A stretch of DNA of 64,000 bases from Gemmataceae bacterium (GCA_022842245.1 JALHPZ010000024.1:37880-101879), one strand, 5' to 3'; shown: positions 51,972 to 60,996, numbered from the stretch's first letter. Numbers and translations are program-made. The notes: generated by a model not told the origin, from the letters alone.

Positions 51972-52712
51972 ATGATCCGACTCGGCGTCAACATCGATCA
52001 CGTCGCGACCGTGCGGCAGGCACGGCGCGGCGCGGAACCCGACCCGGTGGCCGCGGCCGTGCTCGCCGAACTCGGCGGCGCCGACGGCATCACGATCCAC
52101 CTTCGCGAAGACCGCCGGCACATCCAGGACCGCGACCTCGTCGCGCTGCGGCAGACCGTCCACACGCGGCTGAACCTCGAGATGGCCTGTTCCGACGCCA
52201 TCGTCGCCTTGGCGATGCAGGCGAAGCCGGACGAAGCGACGCTCGTACCGGAGAAGCGCCAGGAGCTGACGACCGAGGGGGGCCTCGACGTGGCGGCGAA
52301 CCTCGACGCGGTGCGGAAGACGACCGACGCCCTGAAGGCCGGCGGCATCCTCGTCTCGCTGTTCATCGACGCCGACATCGAGCAGGTGGACCTGGCGAAG
52401 TCGATCGGCGCCGACGCGGTGGAGTTCCACACGGGCACCTACGCCGACGCGCGCGGGGCGAAGGTAGCCGACGAGCTGGCGAAGCTGCACACGGCCGCTG
52501 TCCACGCGGCGCGGGCCGGGCTGCACGTGCACATGGGCCACGGGCTGGACTACCGCAACGTGGGGCCGATCGTGCGCATCCCCGGCGTGGAGGAGTTGAA
52601 CATCGGCTTCAGCATCGTGAGCCGGGCATTGATGGTCGGCATGGAGCGCGCCGTGCGGGACATGAAGTGCGCGATGACGGAACATTACCCGAATAAGACG
52701 CGACCGCAGTAA
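51972..52712 (+). CDS. pdxJ: Pyridoxine 5'-phosphate synthase PdxJ
   Basis: The 246-residue protein is PdxJ: RLGVNIDHVATVRQARRGAEPDPVAAA at the start, GADGITIHLREDRRHIQDRD, LNLEMACSD, TTEGGLDV, and VHMGHGLDYRNVGPIVRIPGVEELNIGFSIVSRALMVGMERAVRDM at the end, all the conserved TIM-barrel active-site strings. It condenses 1-deoxy-D-xylulose 5-phosphate with aminoacetone phosphate to make pyridoxine phosphate. Its stop overlaps the permease start by one base. Confidence 0.97.
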   Translation: MIRLGVNIDHVATVRQARRGAEPDPVAAAVLAELGGADGITIHLREDRRHIQDRDLVALRQTVHTRLNLEMACSDAIVALAMQAKPDEATLVPEKRQELTTEGGLDVAANLDAVRKTTDALKAGGILVSLFIDADIEQVDLAKSIGADAVEFHTGTYADARGAKVADELAKLHTAAVHAARAGLHVHMGHGLDYRNVGPIVRIPGVEELNIGFSIVSRALMVGMERAVRDMKCAMTEHYPNKTRPQ

Positions 52713-53647
52713 TGCCCACCGTCTCCGATTCCCTCCTGCATTACCGCCCCTGGCGCGGCGAGTTCCGTGGGCCGATCCACGGCTCCCTCGCCATGGCGCG
52801 CCTCTCGCTCCTGCTCCTCGCCCGCCGCAAGCTCTTCTGGGGCCTCTACGCCCTCGCGCTGATGATCTTCTTCTTCTTCTTCTACGGGCAGTACCTCGTC
52901 GTCTGGATCCAGGAGCAGACCTCGCAGCAGACCGTGCAGTTCGGCGGGATTCCCGTCAAGGTCGGCGACCTCACCAAGTTCCTCGACCGCCTCAACCTCA
53001 ACGGCTCCGCGCACACCTTCGGCAACTTCATCTGGTTCGAAGGCTACATCGTCATGATCGTGATGGCGCTCGCCGGCTCGGTGCTCGTCGGCAACGACTT
53101 CGCCCACGGCAGCCTCCCGTTCTACCTCGCCAAGCCGATCGGCCGGCGGCACTACCTGTTCGGCAAGTTCCTCGCTCTCGGCCTGTTTCTGAACCTCGTC
53201 ACGACCGTACCCGCGCTCGTCCTCTTCCTCCAGGCCGGCCTGCTCTACGACTGGCAGAGTTATTACTTCGACCACCTCCGCGAATTCGCCGGCATCCTCG
53301 GCTACGGCCTCGCGCTCACGCTCACCCTCGGCACGCTCCTGCTCGCCACCGCCGTCTGGGTCCGCCGCACCGTGCCCCTCATCATGGTCTGGACCGGGAT
53401 GTTCGTGCTCGCGCGCCTCCTCGCCTCGATGCTCGTGGAAGGGGCGAAGCTGGACGCACGCTGGAAACTGATCGACCTCTGGAACGACCTGTATCTCGTC
53501 GGCCTCTGGTGCCTCGGGGCTTCTCGCGAAAGCATCCGCGGCGACCAGCCGGAGTTCTGGGAAGCCGCCGCCGCGTGCGGAGTCGTGATCGTCCTCAGCC
53601 TCCTGTACCTGCGAAAACGGATTCAAGCCGTTGAGGTTATCTCCTAG
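52712..53647 (+). CDS. ABC-2 type transporter permease
   Basis: The 311-residue membrane protein has about six hydrophobic segments: KLFWGLYALALMIFFFFFYGQYLVV, YIVMIVMALAGSVLVGNDF, LFLNLVTTVPALVLFLQAG, and others near the C-terminus. The GNDFAHGSLPFYLAKPIGR segment is typical of ABC-2 family permeases (the loop contacting the ATPase). Its ATPase partner is encoded downstream at 53737, separated by a repeat element. It overlaps pdxJ by one base. The substrate exported is unknown. Confidence 0.85.
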   Translation: MPTVSDSLLHYRPWRGEFRGPIHGSLAMARLSLLLLARRKLFWGLYALALMIFFFFFYGQYLVVWIQEQTSQQTVQFGGIPVKVGDLTKFLDRLNLNGSAHTFGNFIWFEGYIVMIVMALAGSVLVGNDFAHGSLPFYLAKPIGRRHYLFGKFLALGLFLNLVTTVPALVLFLQAGLLYDWQSYYFDHLREFAGILGYGLALTLTLGTLLLATAVWVRRTVPLIMVWTGMFVLARLLASMLVEGAKLDARWKLIDLWNDLYLVGLWCLGASRESIRGDQPEFWEAAAACGVVIVLSLLYLRKRIQAVEVIS

Positions 53648-53651
53648 TTTT

Positions 53652-53702
53652 GCATTTCTCATTTTGAATTGGTCCATATTGGACCAATTCAAAATGAGAA
53701 AT
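53652..53702. repeat. 24-bp perfect AT-rich hairpin between permease and ATPase
   Basis: Arms 53652-53675 and 53679-53702 are exactly complementary with a 3-nt TAT loop. The arms begin CATTTCTCATTTTG and end TTCAAAATGAGAAATG. The run is far more AT-rich than the surroundings. It resembles mobile palindromic elements rather than a terminator, and it separates two genes of one transporter. Confidence 0.85.
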
Positions 53703-53736
53703 GAAAAATGCAAAATGATGACCGGGACCAATCACC

Positions 53737-54669
53737 ATGGAATCGCCGCTTTTGCTCTTCGAGCAAGTTTCCAAATGGTACGGTTCCGTCCTCGCGCTCA
53801 ATCAGGTCACGCTTGAACTCCGCGGCGGCATCACCGGCCTCGTTGGTGCCAACGGCGCCGGCAAGTCCACGCTGATGAAGCTCGCCACCGGACAGGTCCG
53901 CCCGACGCTCGGCCGCGTCACCGTGTCGGGCGTCGACGCCTGGCACTGGGAGGCCCGCCGGCTCGTCGGCTACTGCCCCGACCTCGACGCCTTCTACGAG
54001 GACATGACCGGCCGCGAATTCGTCCGCGCCATGGCCGACCTCTGCGGATATCCCGCCGCCGAAGCGAAACGCCGCACCGAGGCGACGCTTGAACGTGTCG
54101 GCATGACCGACCGCGCCAACCGCAAGCTCCGCGGCTACTCGAAGGGGATGCGCCAGCGCATCAAGATCGCGCAGGCGCTGCTCACCGACCCGCCGCTGCT
54201 CGTCCTCGACGAACCGCTCTCCGGCATCGACCCCGTCGGCCGGCAGGAACTCCTCGACCTCTTCCGCGCGCTGGCGGCGCAGGGCAAGGCGCTGCTCGTG
54301 TCGAGCCATGAACTGGAGGAACTGGAAAAGCTGACGAACCACGTGGCCATCGTCGCGCGCGGGCGCATCGCCGCCGTCGGGACGCTCGGAAAGATCCGCG
54401 AGATGCTGGACGATTATCCGCTCTCCGTGCGCATCGATCTGGAGGGCGCCAAGGACGCCGCCAGGCTCCTGCTCGCGCTCGACGAGGTGACCGGCGTGGA
54501 TATCGATCGTGAATCGCTCACCGTGCGGGCGAAATCGCCGAAGTCGTTCTATCGCGACTTCGGCGATCTCGTCGTCCGCGAAGGCCTCGTCGTCCATCGG
54601 CTCGAACCGCTGGACGACTCCGCCCACGCCATATTGGGCTACCTGTTGGGCGGCAGCGGGAAGACGTAA
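53737..54669 (+). CDS. ABC transporter ATP-binding protein
   Basis: The 310-residue protein has Walker A GANGAGKST near residue 39, signature YSKGMRQ near 137, Walker B LLVLDEPLSG near 158, and the switch His in VSSHELEEL. A C-terminal domain of about 90 residues resembles the accessory region of ABC-2 exporters. It pairs with the permease gene upstream. The stop is adjacent to the ilvD stop with no spacer, so the two transcripts converge here. Confidence 0.95.
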   Translation: MESPLLLFEQVSKWYGSVLALNQVTLELRGGITGLVGANGAGKSTLMKLATGQVRPTLGRVTVSGVDAWHWEARRLVGYCPDLDAFYEDMTGREFVRAMADLCGYPAAEAKRRTEATLERVGMTDRANRKLRGYSKGMRQRIKIAQALLTDPPLLVLDEPLSGIDPVGRQELLDLFRALAAQGKALLVSSHELEELEKLTNHVAIVARGRIAAVGTLGKIREMLDDYPLSVRIDLEGAKDAARLLLALDEVTGVDIDRESLTVRAKSPKSFYRDFGDLVVREGLVVHRLEPLDDSAHAILGYLLGGSGKT

Positions 54670-56355
54670 TCAGCCGGTCACGGCCCCTTCGCTGGCGGAA
54701 TGGACGAGCTTGGCGTATTTGGCAAGAACGCCACGGGCCACGCGAACCGGCGGCTTCGTCCACGCGGCCCGGCGCTTCGCCAGCTCCTCGTCGCTCACGT
54801 TCACTTGCAGCAGCTTCTTGTCGCCGTCGATGGTGATGCTGTCGCCGTCCTTGAGGAGGCCGATGGTTCCGCCGGTCCAGGCTTCCGGGGCGACGTGGCC
54901 GACGACGAGGCCGTGCGTGCCGCCGCTGAAGCGGCCGTCGGTGATGAGGCCGACCGACGCGCCGAGGCCCTGGCCCATGAGCGCACCGGTGATGCTGAGC
55001 ATCTCGCGCATGCCGGGGCCGCCGACGGGGCCTTCGCCGCGGATCACCACCACGTCCCCGGCCACGATCTTCCGCGCCTGGATCGCCTGGAAGCAGGCCT
55101 CTTCGCCGTCGAACACTTTGGCCGGACCGGTGATGTGCCGGACTTTCAAACCGGAGAGTTTCGCGACGCAGCCCTCGGGGGCGAGGTTCCCCTTCAGGAT
55201 GACGATGTGCCCCTTGTCGTACTTCGGGGCGTCGAGCGGCATCATCACCTTCCGCCGCGGATTGGCGTAGACGCTCGTCGTGTCCTTCAGGTTCTCGGCC
55301 AGCGTCTTGCCCGTCACCGTGAGGCAGTCGCCGTGGAGCATGCCGGCGTCGAGCAGCGCCTTCAAGACCGCCGGCACGCCGCCTTCGCGGAAGAGGTCGT
55401 ACATGACGTACTTGCCGCTCGGTTTCAGGTCCGCGAGGTGCGGCACCTTCATGCCGAGGCGATCGAAGTCGTCGAGCGTCCAGGTCACGTCCGCCTCGCG
55501 GGCGATGGCCATCAGGTGCAGCACCGCGTTCGTCGAACCGCCGAGGGCAAGCACGAGCGTGTAGGCGTTCTCCAGGCTCTTGCGGGTGATGATGTCGCGC
55601 GGGCGGATGTTCGCATGGACGAGGCGCACGAGCGCCTCGCCGGCGTGGAAGGTCTCACGGTCCTTCGCGCTCGAGATGGCGGGGTAGCTCGAATCGTTCG
55701 GCAGGGACATGCCCATCGCCTCGATGGCGCTCGACATGGTGTTGGCGGTGTACATGCCGCCGCAGGAACCGGCGCCGGGGCAGCTCTCGCACTCGATCTT
55801 GTGCAGCTTTTTCTCGTCGATGGAGCCGGCTTGGAATTTCCCGACGGCTTCGAAGATGGAGACGATGTCCACGTCTTCGCCATCCGGGCCGATGCCGGGG
55901 AGGATGCTGCCGCCGTAGACGAAGATGCCGGGGATGTTCAGGCGTGCGAGGGCCATGAGGCAGCCGGGCATGTTCTTGTCGCAGCCGCCGATGGCGATGA
56001 GGCCGTCGTGGTTCATGGCGCCCGAGACGGTTTCGAGGGAGTCGGCGATGACCTCGCGGCTGACGAGGCTGTAGCGCATGCCCATGTGGCCCATGCTGAT
56101 GCCGTCGGAGACGGTGGGGGCACCGAAGATCTGCGGGACGCCGCCGGCCGCGCGGATGCCTTCGATGGCCTTCCGCGCGAGGCGGTCGAGGTGCATGTTG
56201 CAGGGGGTGATGTCGGAGTGGAGCGAGGCGACGCCGACCATCGGCTTGGTGAAATCGTCGTCCTGGAAGCCCACCGCGCGGAGCATCGCGCGGTTCGGGG
56301 CGCGGCCGTCGCCGCCGGTGGTCGTCAAACTCTTGCGATTCGTTACATCCGCCAT
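54670..56355 (-). CDS. ilvD: Dihydroxy-acid dehydratase IlvD
   Basis: The 561-residue protein is IlvD, the third step of branched-chain amino acid synthesis. Iron-sulfur cluster residues are visible in SLHSDITPCNMHL, IGGCDKNMPGCLMALARLN and CESCPGAGSCGGMYTANTMS. The C-terminal half has LITDGRFSGGTHGLVVGHVAPEA. A 16-bp perfect palindrome lies 20 bases upstream of the start. The reading frame on the opposite strand is a GC-rich shadow. Confidence 0.97.
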   Translation of the reverse strand: MADVTNRKSLTTTGGDGRAPNRAMLRAVGFQDDDFTKPMVGVASLHSDITPCNMHLDRLARKAIEGIRAAGGVPQIFGAPTVSDGISMGHMGMRYSLVSREVIADSLETVSGAMNHDGLIAIGGCDKNMPGCLMALARLNIPGIFVYGGSILPGIGPDGEDVDIVSIFEAVGKFQAGSIDEKKLHKIECESCPGAGSCGGMYTANTMSSAIEAMGMSLPNDSSYPAISSAKDRETFHAGEALVRLVHANIRPRDIITRKSLENAYTLVLALGGSTNAVLHLMAIAREADVTWTLDDFDRLGMKVPHLADLKPSGKYVMYDLFREGGVPAVLKALLDAGMLHGDCLTVTGKTLAENLKDTTSVYANPRRKVMMPLDAPKYDKGHIVILKGNLAPEGCVAKLSGLKVRHITGPAKVFDGEEACFQAIQARKIVAGDVVVIRGEGPVGGPGMREMLSITGALMGQGLGASVGLITDGRFSGGTHGLVVGHVAPEAWTGGTIGLLKDGDSITIDGDKKLLQVNVSDEELAKRRAAWTKPPVRVARGVLAKYAKLVHSASEGAVTG

Positions 56356-56374
56356 GACTGCACCTGAAAGTTCG

Positions 56375-56390
56375 TTTCCCGCGCGGGAAA
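56375..56390. promoter_or_regulatory. TTTCCCGCGCGGGAAA palindrome upstream of ilvD
   Basis: TTTCCCGCGCGGGAAA is a perfect 16-bp palindrome 20 bases upstream of ilvD. A similar TTTCCCGCGCGGCAAA occurs at 40866-40881, in the intergenic space between the 40263 and 40921 genes. A transcription-factor site is possible; the factor is unknown. The rest of the gap to 56614 shows nothing further. Confidence 0.5.
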
Positions 56391-56614
56391 ACTGGGCAAA
56401 CTACCGAGGATATCGGGAGTGTGTTCTAGGAACTCAACGTACCCGACTGTCGAGTCGGTCCGAAAAATCCGGAAATCGGGGGTCTACCGTTTGCGTCGGT
56501 TGTAATCGCGATCTAGATAAGGGTGTCGCAGGCGGCAACGGGGTTCAACCAAGCAGATCGGGTTCACCGGTCTCCTCCAGCCAGCCGCGAACAATCATCC
56601 TGAAGGAGATTCCG

Positions 56615-56794
56615 ATGAACAAGCTCGCGCGCAAGATGGTGGAGTTCCTGAAGAAGGAAGACGGCCCGACGGCGGTCGAGTACGCCGTGATGCTCGCCCT
56701 CATCATCGTGGTCTGCATCGCCGCCATCACCGCCCTCGGTCAGACGGCCAGCCAGACGTTCACGGACGTGAACACCGGCATCAGTGGCAGCTAA
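56615..56794 (+). CDS. Flp/Fap-type pilin, copy 1
   Basis: The 59-residue protein is a Flp-type prepilin: short basic leader MNKLARKMVEFLKKEDG, then PTAVEYAVMLALIIVVCIAAITALG, with the Gly before the cleavage site and the Glu at +5 as in class IVb/Flp pilins. The ATG at 56615 has AAGGAG upstream. A second copy lies at 56928. No tad assembly genes are seen in the window. Confidence 0.9.
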   Translation: MNKLARKMVEFLKKEDGPTAVEYAVMLALIIVVCIAAITALGQTASQTFTDVNTGISGS

Positions 56795-56927
56795 GTCTGG
56801 ATCCGTGACGGACAAACGGGGGTGGGGTGGCCGCGAAAGTGGATCACCGCGCCCCCCGCTCCATTATTGGTGGCCGGTCGGAGGGGCGCGCGGCAGTTTG
56901 GCCGCCGGTTATCCCCCTCGAGGTGTC

Positions 56928-57110
56928 ATGACGCACTTGCTCCGTCCCTTGGTTCGCTTCCTGAAGAAGGAAGACGGCCCGACCGCCGTCGAATACGCGG
57001 TGATGCTGGCCCTGATCATCGTGGTCTGCCTCGTCGCGATTACCGCGCTCGGCCAGCAGACCAGCCAGACGTTCGACACCGTGACCGACCGCCTCAAGAC
57101 GGCGTCGTAA
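56928..57110 (+). CDS. Flp/Fap-type pilin, copy 2
   Basis: The 60-residue protein is almost identical in the core (FLKKEDGPTAVEYAVMLAL) to the upstream copy, with a different N-terminus (MTHLLRPLVR) and end (DTVTDRLKTAS). It is preceded by GAGGTGTC. The two pilins are 133 bases apart, and a strong terminator follows. They are probably processed by a prepilin peptidase and assembled by a Tad-type apparatus encoded elsewhere. Confidence 0.88.
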   Translation: MTHLLRPLVRFLKKEDGPTAVEYAVMLALIIVVCLVAITALGQQTSQTFDTVTDRLKTAS

Positions 57111-57131
57111 GATAATTGCCAATCGACCTTG

Positions 57132-57163
57132 CAACCCCGGCGAAAGCCGGGGTTGTATTATTT
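57132..57163 (+). terminator. Terminator after the pilin genes
   Basis: A 10-bp stem (CAACCCCGGC with GCCGGGGTTG) closes a GAAA tetraloop and is followed by TATTATTT. It ends the pilin transcript and overlaps the stop codon of the convergent gene at 57158. Confidence 0.88.
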
Positions 57164-59353
57164 CTCCATCTCCGCCACGACCATCGCGTGAATCTCCAGC
57201 TTCGGCACGATCATGCTCGTGCCGTTCGCCGTCGGCTTCATCTCCAGCAATTGCCCCTCCGGCAGTAAGCGCACGGCCTTGATCTTCGTCCCCGCGCGGA
57301 ACGTGATTCGGATGTCGCGCACCGGTAGCGTCTCCTCGCGCAGCGGCACATCGTCGTTCGGGAAGGCGTGCCCGCCGGTCGTGTTCACGTTGTTGAACAG
57401 ATGCACCACCAGTCGCTCGCCGTCCTTCGTCTGCCGCATGACCGTGGCATGCACGCACATCGGCGCCTCGACGCGCACCGGCGGCGCGACGCCGTTCGCC
57501 GCCCACGCGATGGCTTCCTTCAGAAGTAGCCGCTGGTACGGGTACGAATACTGGTAGTAGCCGGCATCGAACCCCGCCGGCAGGTAGACGACGCGGCCCT
57601 TCCCATGATTTTTTGTGACGATCGCCGGATGTTCGCCGATCGTTCCAATCACTTGCGTTCCGGCCCGCGGCTTCACCCGCACCGCCGGCCCCTTGAACGT
57701 CACCGGATCGGTGCCGATGTATGTTGCGAGCTTGGAATTCTCCAACAGGAATGACTTCGGCACGAGCCGGGCTTCGAAGACGTTCCGCCGTTTCTCCCAG
57801 TAGTCCGGTCCGATCGCCTTGGCGAAGTTGACATCCAGATCGTCCATCGGCGCTTTCGCATCCGGCAGGCCGCGATAGTCCACGCCGAAAACCTCGGCGA
57901 GGGCGAAGTTCGGGCGCGGATCGCCGAACTCGTTGAAGAGCGACGCGTCCACGCTCGCCACGAGGCCGCCGCCGGCGCGGACATACTCGTCGATCGCCTT
58001 AGCCTGCGCGTCGCTCAGGCATGCGGTGTTCGGCAGGATCACGACCGCGTGCTTTGTCAGCTCCGCCGGCGTCAGGTTCCAGTCCTCGATCACGGTCGCC
58101 GGCAGGTGTTCCTCCACGCAGGCGCGGAAAGCCCCGAACACATTCGCCAGATAGCGTTCCTCCACCTTCCCCGCCGAGCGGCCGTAGAAGGTCTTGGTGG
58201 CGTCGCTCATCACGAGCGCCGCCCACGGCTCCGGGGTCTTGTGCGTCAGCCACGGCTTGCGCTTCCGGACTTCGTCGAGGGCCGCGTACATCGCCTTTTG
58301 CATCCGCGGCGGCTGCGCCACGGCGACGCTCGGCTGACAGCCGTACGTCAGGCAGAGCATCATCCGCCGTTCGATCTCGTGGGCGGGGAAGCTGTCCTTG
58401 CCGTACGGGTTGCCGTGGCTCATCAGGTACGGCTCGCTGAAGGCGACGCGGTGGTTCGTGACGGCCCAGGCGTACGCCACGCCGAACGCCGGGACGATGC
58501 TGTTGCCCCGGTTCGATTCGTCGAGCCACAACTCCTGATCCGGCGCGTCGAAGAGGAGATTCAGCTTTGCCGGCATGTTCCGCGGCACGCTGAGAAAGTG
58601 CCCGAACCGCCCGGCATTCGTCGTCCAGGTCACGAGTGCGACGTCGGGCTTCATTCCTTTCAGGCGCTTCTGCATCTTCTCGACGAGCGCGACGAGCTTG
58701 CCATCGGCCCACGCCTGATAGCGTCGATACTCGGCGTCGTTCAGGTCCGGCTTCGGGATCGCCTTGCCGGTGTCGGCTTTGTAGTTCCTGCGGCAGTGTT
58801 CGCAGTAGCATCCGCCGCCGTGGTGCAGGCCGTCGAAGCTGAACGCGTCCACGTCCGGGTGTTTCGTCAGGATCTCGGCGAGGACGTCGATGAGGAAGTC
58901 GCCGTACGGCCCGAGCGGGCAGAGCATGCCGCCGTGGCCGAACTTCTTCAGGTCCACCTGCGGGATGGTCGTGGTGTCGGTCGGGATGCGCCGCCAGTCG
59001 GGGTGCTTCTCGTAGACCTCGCCCTGGAGCGTGGGCGGGTAGACGCCGAGGATGCGGATGCCGAGCCGCTTGTACTCGGCGATGTCCTTCTGGAGGCGAT
59101 CGAGCGGGACGTGCGGGCTGCGCTTCGTGAGGAGCTGGCTGTCGTAGTACGGGTAGAATGGATCGACGAATCCCATCTCGCTGAGGGTGACGCCGTGCCG
59201 GACGGCTTCGGTTCGCTGGGCGGTGTTCATGCCGGAGAGGGTGTATCCGGCGCCGATGGTGTCGTGGACCCACGCGGGGATCTTCACGGGTTCCTGGGCG
59301 GAAAGGGGAGCCACGAGGAAAAGGATCGGCAGCGCGAAGCGAAGGAACGACAT
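57158..59353 (-). CDS. Secreted glycoside-hydrolase-like protein (beta-galactosidase trimerisation type)
   Basis: The 731-residue protein has a signal peptide (FLRFALPILFLVAPLSAQ). The first part resembles a TIM-barrel glycosidase (DVDAFSFDGLHHGGGCYCEHCRRNYKADTG, a putative catalytic region), the middle has a glutamine-amidotransferase-like trimerisation domain (VILPNTACLSDAQAKAIDEYVRAGGGLVASVDASL), and the C-terminus is beta-rich. I cannot name the substrate; the layout fits GH42-like or GHL6 putative glycosidases. It is divergent from the membrane gene at 59437 with a repeat arm in between. Confidence 0.8.
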   Translation of the reverse strand: MSFLRFALPILFLVAPLSAQEPVKIPAWVHDTIGAGYTLSGMNTAQRTEAVRHGVTLSEMGFVDPFYPYYDSQLLTKRSPHVPLDRLQKDIAEYKRLGIRILGVYPPTLQGEVYEKHPDWRRIPTDTTTIPQVDLKKFGHGGMLCPLGPYGDFLIDVLAEILTKHPDVDAFSFDGLHHGGGCYCEHCRRNYKADTGKAIPKPDLNDAEYRRYQAWADGKLVALVEKMQKRLKGMKPDVALVTWTTNAGRFGHFLSVPRNMPAKLNLLFDAPDQELWLDESNRGNSIVPAFGVAYAWAVTNHRVAFSEPYLMSHGNPYGKDSFPAHEIERRMMLCLTYGCQPSVAVAQPPRMQKAMYAALDEVRKRKPWLTHKTPEPWAALVMSDATKTFYGRSAGKVEERYLANVFGAFRACVEEHLPATVIEDWNLTPAELTKHAVVILPNTACLSDAQAKAIDEYVRAGGGLVASVDASLFNEFGDPRPNFALAEVFGVDYRGLPDAKAPMDDLDVNFAKAIGPDYWEKRRNVFEARLVPKSFLLENSKLATYIGTDPVTFKGPAVRVKPRAGTQVIGTIGEHPAIVTKNHGKGRVVYLPAGFDAGYYQYSYPYQRLLLKEAIAWAANGVAPPVRVEAPMCVHATVMRQTKDGERLVVHLFNNVNTTGGHAFPNDDVPLREETLPVRDIRITFRAGTKIKAVRLLPEGQLLEMKPTANGTSMIVPKLEIHAMVVAEMEK

Positions 59354-59380
59354 GGACTATTCTCGGAAGAGGAGCCGATA

Positions 59381-59417
59381 GTTTAGCCGCGAGGCGGAGT
59401 CTTCGGAGCCGAGCGCG
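59381..59417. repeat. Single arm of the GGCGGAGTCTTCGG family
   Basis: GTTTAGCCGCGAGGCGGAGT followed by CTTCGGAGCCGAGCGCG matches the left arm of the element at 46210. Only one arm is present, between the divergent genes at 57158 and 59437. A complementary second arm was not seen within 100 bases. Confidence 0.75.
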
Positions 59418-59436
59418 TAACGACGGGGATTTGCGA

Positions 59437-60003
59437 ATGTCCTACCTCCGCACCTTCCTCATCGCCACCTGGATCGTCTGGGGTGCCGTGCTCCCCATCG
59501 TCGGGGGCATGTTCGTCGCGGTGCAACTGAACCTGGATCTTGGCTACGGCGCGCTCGTCGGCGGGCTGGTCGCGCTGCCTCTGGCGATGTGGGGGATGCG
59601 GCTGGCGGAACGGGAAATCGCATGCGATACGCCAACCACCGCGTCGCTTTCCACGGACGCGAAGCACGCCCGGTCGGTCGAGCTTCGCGACAAAGTCATC
59701 CGAATCCTGATCGGGCTGGGCATTCTCGGGTTCGGCCTCGCGGGTCTGTCTCGCGGGCAGACGCTCGTCGTCCTCCCTTCGAGCGGCCACCATTCCGCAC
59801 CCCGCTGGGTCATCGACGGCCCCGGAGGAGTCGTCGCCGCCCTCGGCATGGTCCTCTTCGGCCTCGGCTGGCTGCTTCTCCGCGGCCGCGAGACGAAACG
59901 CGACCACTGGGGCTGCGGCCTGCTTCTGGCCGGGCTGTTGCTCTTCGCCCTCGGCCACGCGATCTACGGGTTTGTCCTTCTCCTTGCGCGCATCAACGGC
60001 TGA
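59437..60003 (+). CDS. Hypothetical multi-pass membrane protein
   Basis: The 188-residue protein has about four hydrophobic segments: TFLIATWIVWGAVLPIVGGMF, YGALVGGLVALPLAMWGM, ILIGLGILGFGLAG, and two near the end (GMVLFGLGWLLLRGR, GLLLFALGHAIYGFVLL). No family is recognised. The ATG at 59437 was chosen; a TTG two codons earlier is possible. It ends 11 bases inside the convergent pyrF gene. Confidence 0.7.
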   Translation: MSYLRTFLIATWIVWGAVLPIVGGMFVAVQLNLDLGYGALVGGLVALPLAMWGMRLAEREIACDTPTTASLSTDAKHARSVELRDKVIRILIGLGILGFGLAGLSRGQTLVVLPSSGHHSAPRWVIDGPGGVVAALGMVLFGLGWLLLRGRETKRDHWGCGLLLAGLLLFALGHAIYGFVLLLARING

Positions 60004-60832
60004 TCGCGAGTTCCGCCTGCGCCTTCCGCGCCGCCGCCTCCACCTTCGCTTCCCAATTCGGATCGTCCGGCTGGAACGGGAACGTCACCCCGCGCGAGCT
60101 GTTCACGACCGCGCCCAACCCCTTCGCGTCGTACGCCGCCCGCACGTCGGCTGCGGTGCCGCCCTGCGCGCCGTAGCCGGGCACGAGCAGCCAGACGCCC
60201 GGCATCGCGGCGCGCAGTTCCTTCAACTCCGCCGGATGCGTCGCCCCGACGACGGCGCCGACGTCGCCGACGGTTCCGTTCCACTCCGCCACGGCGTCCG
60301 CCACGTGCCGGTACAGCGGCCGGCCTTCGCAAACGAGGTTCTGGAACAGGCTCGCGCCGGGGTTGCTCGTCCGCACCAGCACGAAGATCCCCCGGCCGTC
60401 CCGGCGCGCCGTCTCGATGAACGGCTCGACCGCGTCCCGCCCGAGGTACGGATTCACGGTGAGCGAGTCGGCGTCCCACGTCGGGCCGAACGCGGCCTCG
60501 GCGTACGCCGTCGCCGTGCTCGCGATGTCGCCGCGCTTCGCGTCGAGAATCGTGACGAAGCCCATCGCCTTGGCGCGCCGCAGGATCGCCTGCATCGCGG
60601 CGAACCCGGCCGGGCCGACCTGCTCGAAGAACGCCGCCTGCGGCTTCACGACGCCGGCGAACGGTTCGACGAGTTCGAGGATGCGCAGCCCGAACGCTTC
60701 GAACGCCGCGGCCGGATCGGGATGGTTCTCTCGAATGGATTTCGGCAGCGATTCAAGGCGCGGATCGATGCCCACGCAGAGCGGACCCTTGCGGCGGACG
60801 GCGTCGGCGAGGCGGTCGGTGAATGGCGTCAT
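59993..60832 (-). CDS. pyrF: Orotidine 5'-phosphate decarboxylase (PyrF, type 2)
   Basis: The 279-residue protein is a type 2 OMP decarboxylase: DRLADAVRRKGPLCVGIDPRLESLP, VVKPQAAFFEQVG, and the catalytic strand ILDAKRGDIASTATAYAEAAFG (DxKxxD). The end has GAVVGATHPAELKELRAAMPG and LVPGYGAQGG. It makes UMP from OMP in pyrimidine synthesis. ATG 60832 is at the start of the homology. The last 11 bases overlap the convergent membrane gene. Confidence 0.96.
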   Translation of the reverse strand: MTPFTDRLADAVRRKGPLCVGIDPRLESLPKSIRENHPDPAAAFEAFGLRILELVEPFAGVVKPQAAFFEQVGPAGFAAMQAILRRAKAMGFVTILDAKRGDIASTATAYAEAAFGPTWDADSLTVNPYLGRDAVEPFIETARRDGRGIFVLVRTSNPGASLFQNLVCEGRPLYRHVADAVAEWNGTVGDVGAVVGATHPAELKELRAAMPGVWLLVPGYGAQGGTAADVRAAYDAKGLGAVVNSSRGVTFPFQPDDPNWEAKVEAAARKAQAELAISR

Positions 60833-60876
60833 GGTTCCGCCATGATAGCGAAGTGGTCGATCAGTACGACGGCCGG

Positions 60877-60995
60877 GGTTTTGTCCCCTCCCCCTCGAAG
60901 GGGGAGGGTTAGGGTGGGGGTGAAGGCCGGCGCGGGAACTTTCTGCGATCCCCGTCACCTCCACCCCGGCCCCTTCGAGGGGGCGGGAGAAAACC
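60877..60995. repeat. Inverted repeat with CCCCTCGAAGGGGGAGGGTT-type arms
   Basis: A 119-bp region has complementary ends: GGTTTTGTCCCCTCCCCCTCGAAG-type sequence on the left (kept in two 20-base halves here), and CCCTTCGAGGGGGCGGGAGAAAACC-type on the right. Inside are G/C-rich runs. This looks like the widespread planctomycete G-rich palindrome family, of unknown function. Confidence 0.65.
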
Positions 60996-60996
60996 A

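Noticed and set aside
54700..56367. Very long plus-strand open frame opposite ilvD
   Set aside because: It is the antisense shadow of a well-conserved ilvD gene in GC-rich DNA; its protein is rich in Arg, Ala, His and Asp and matches nothing.
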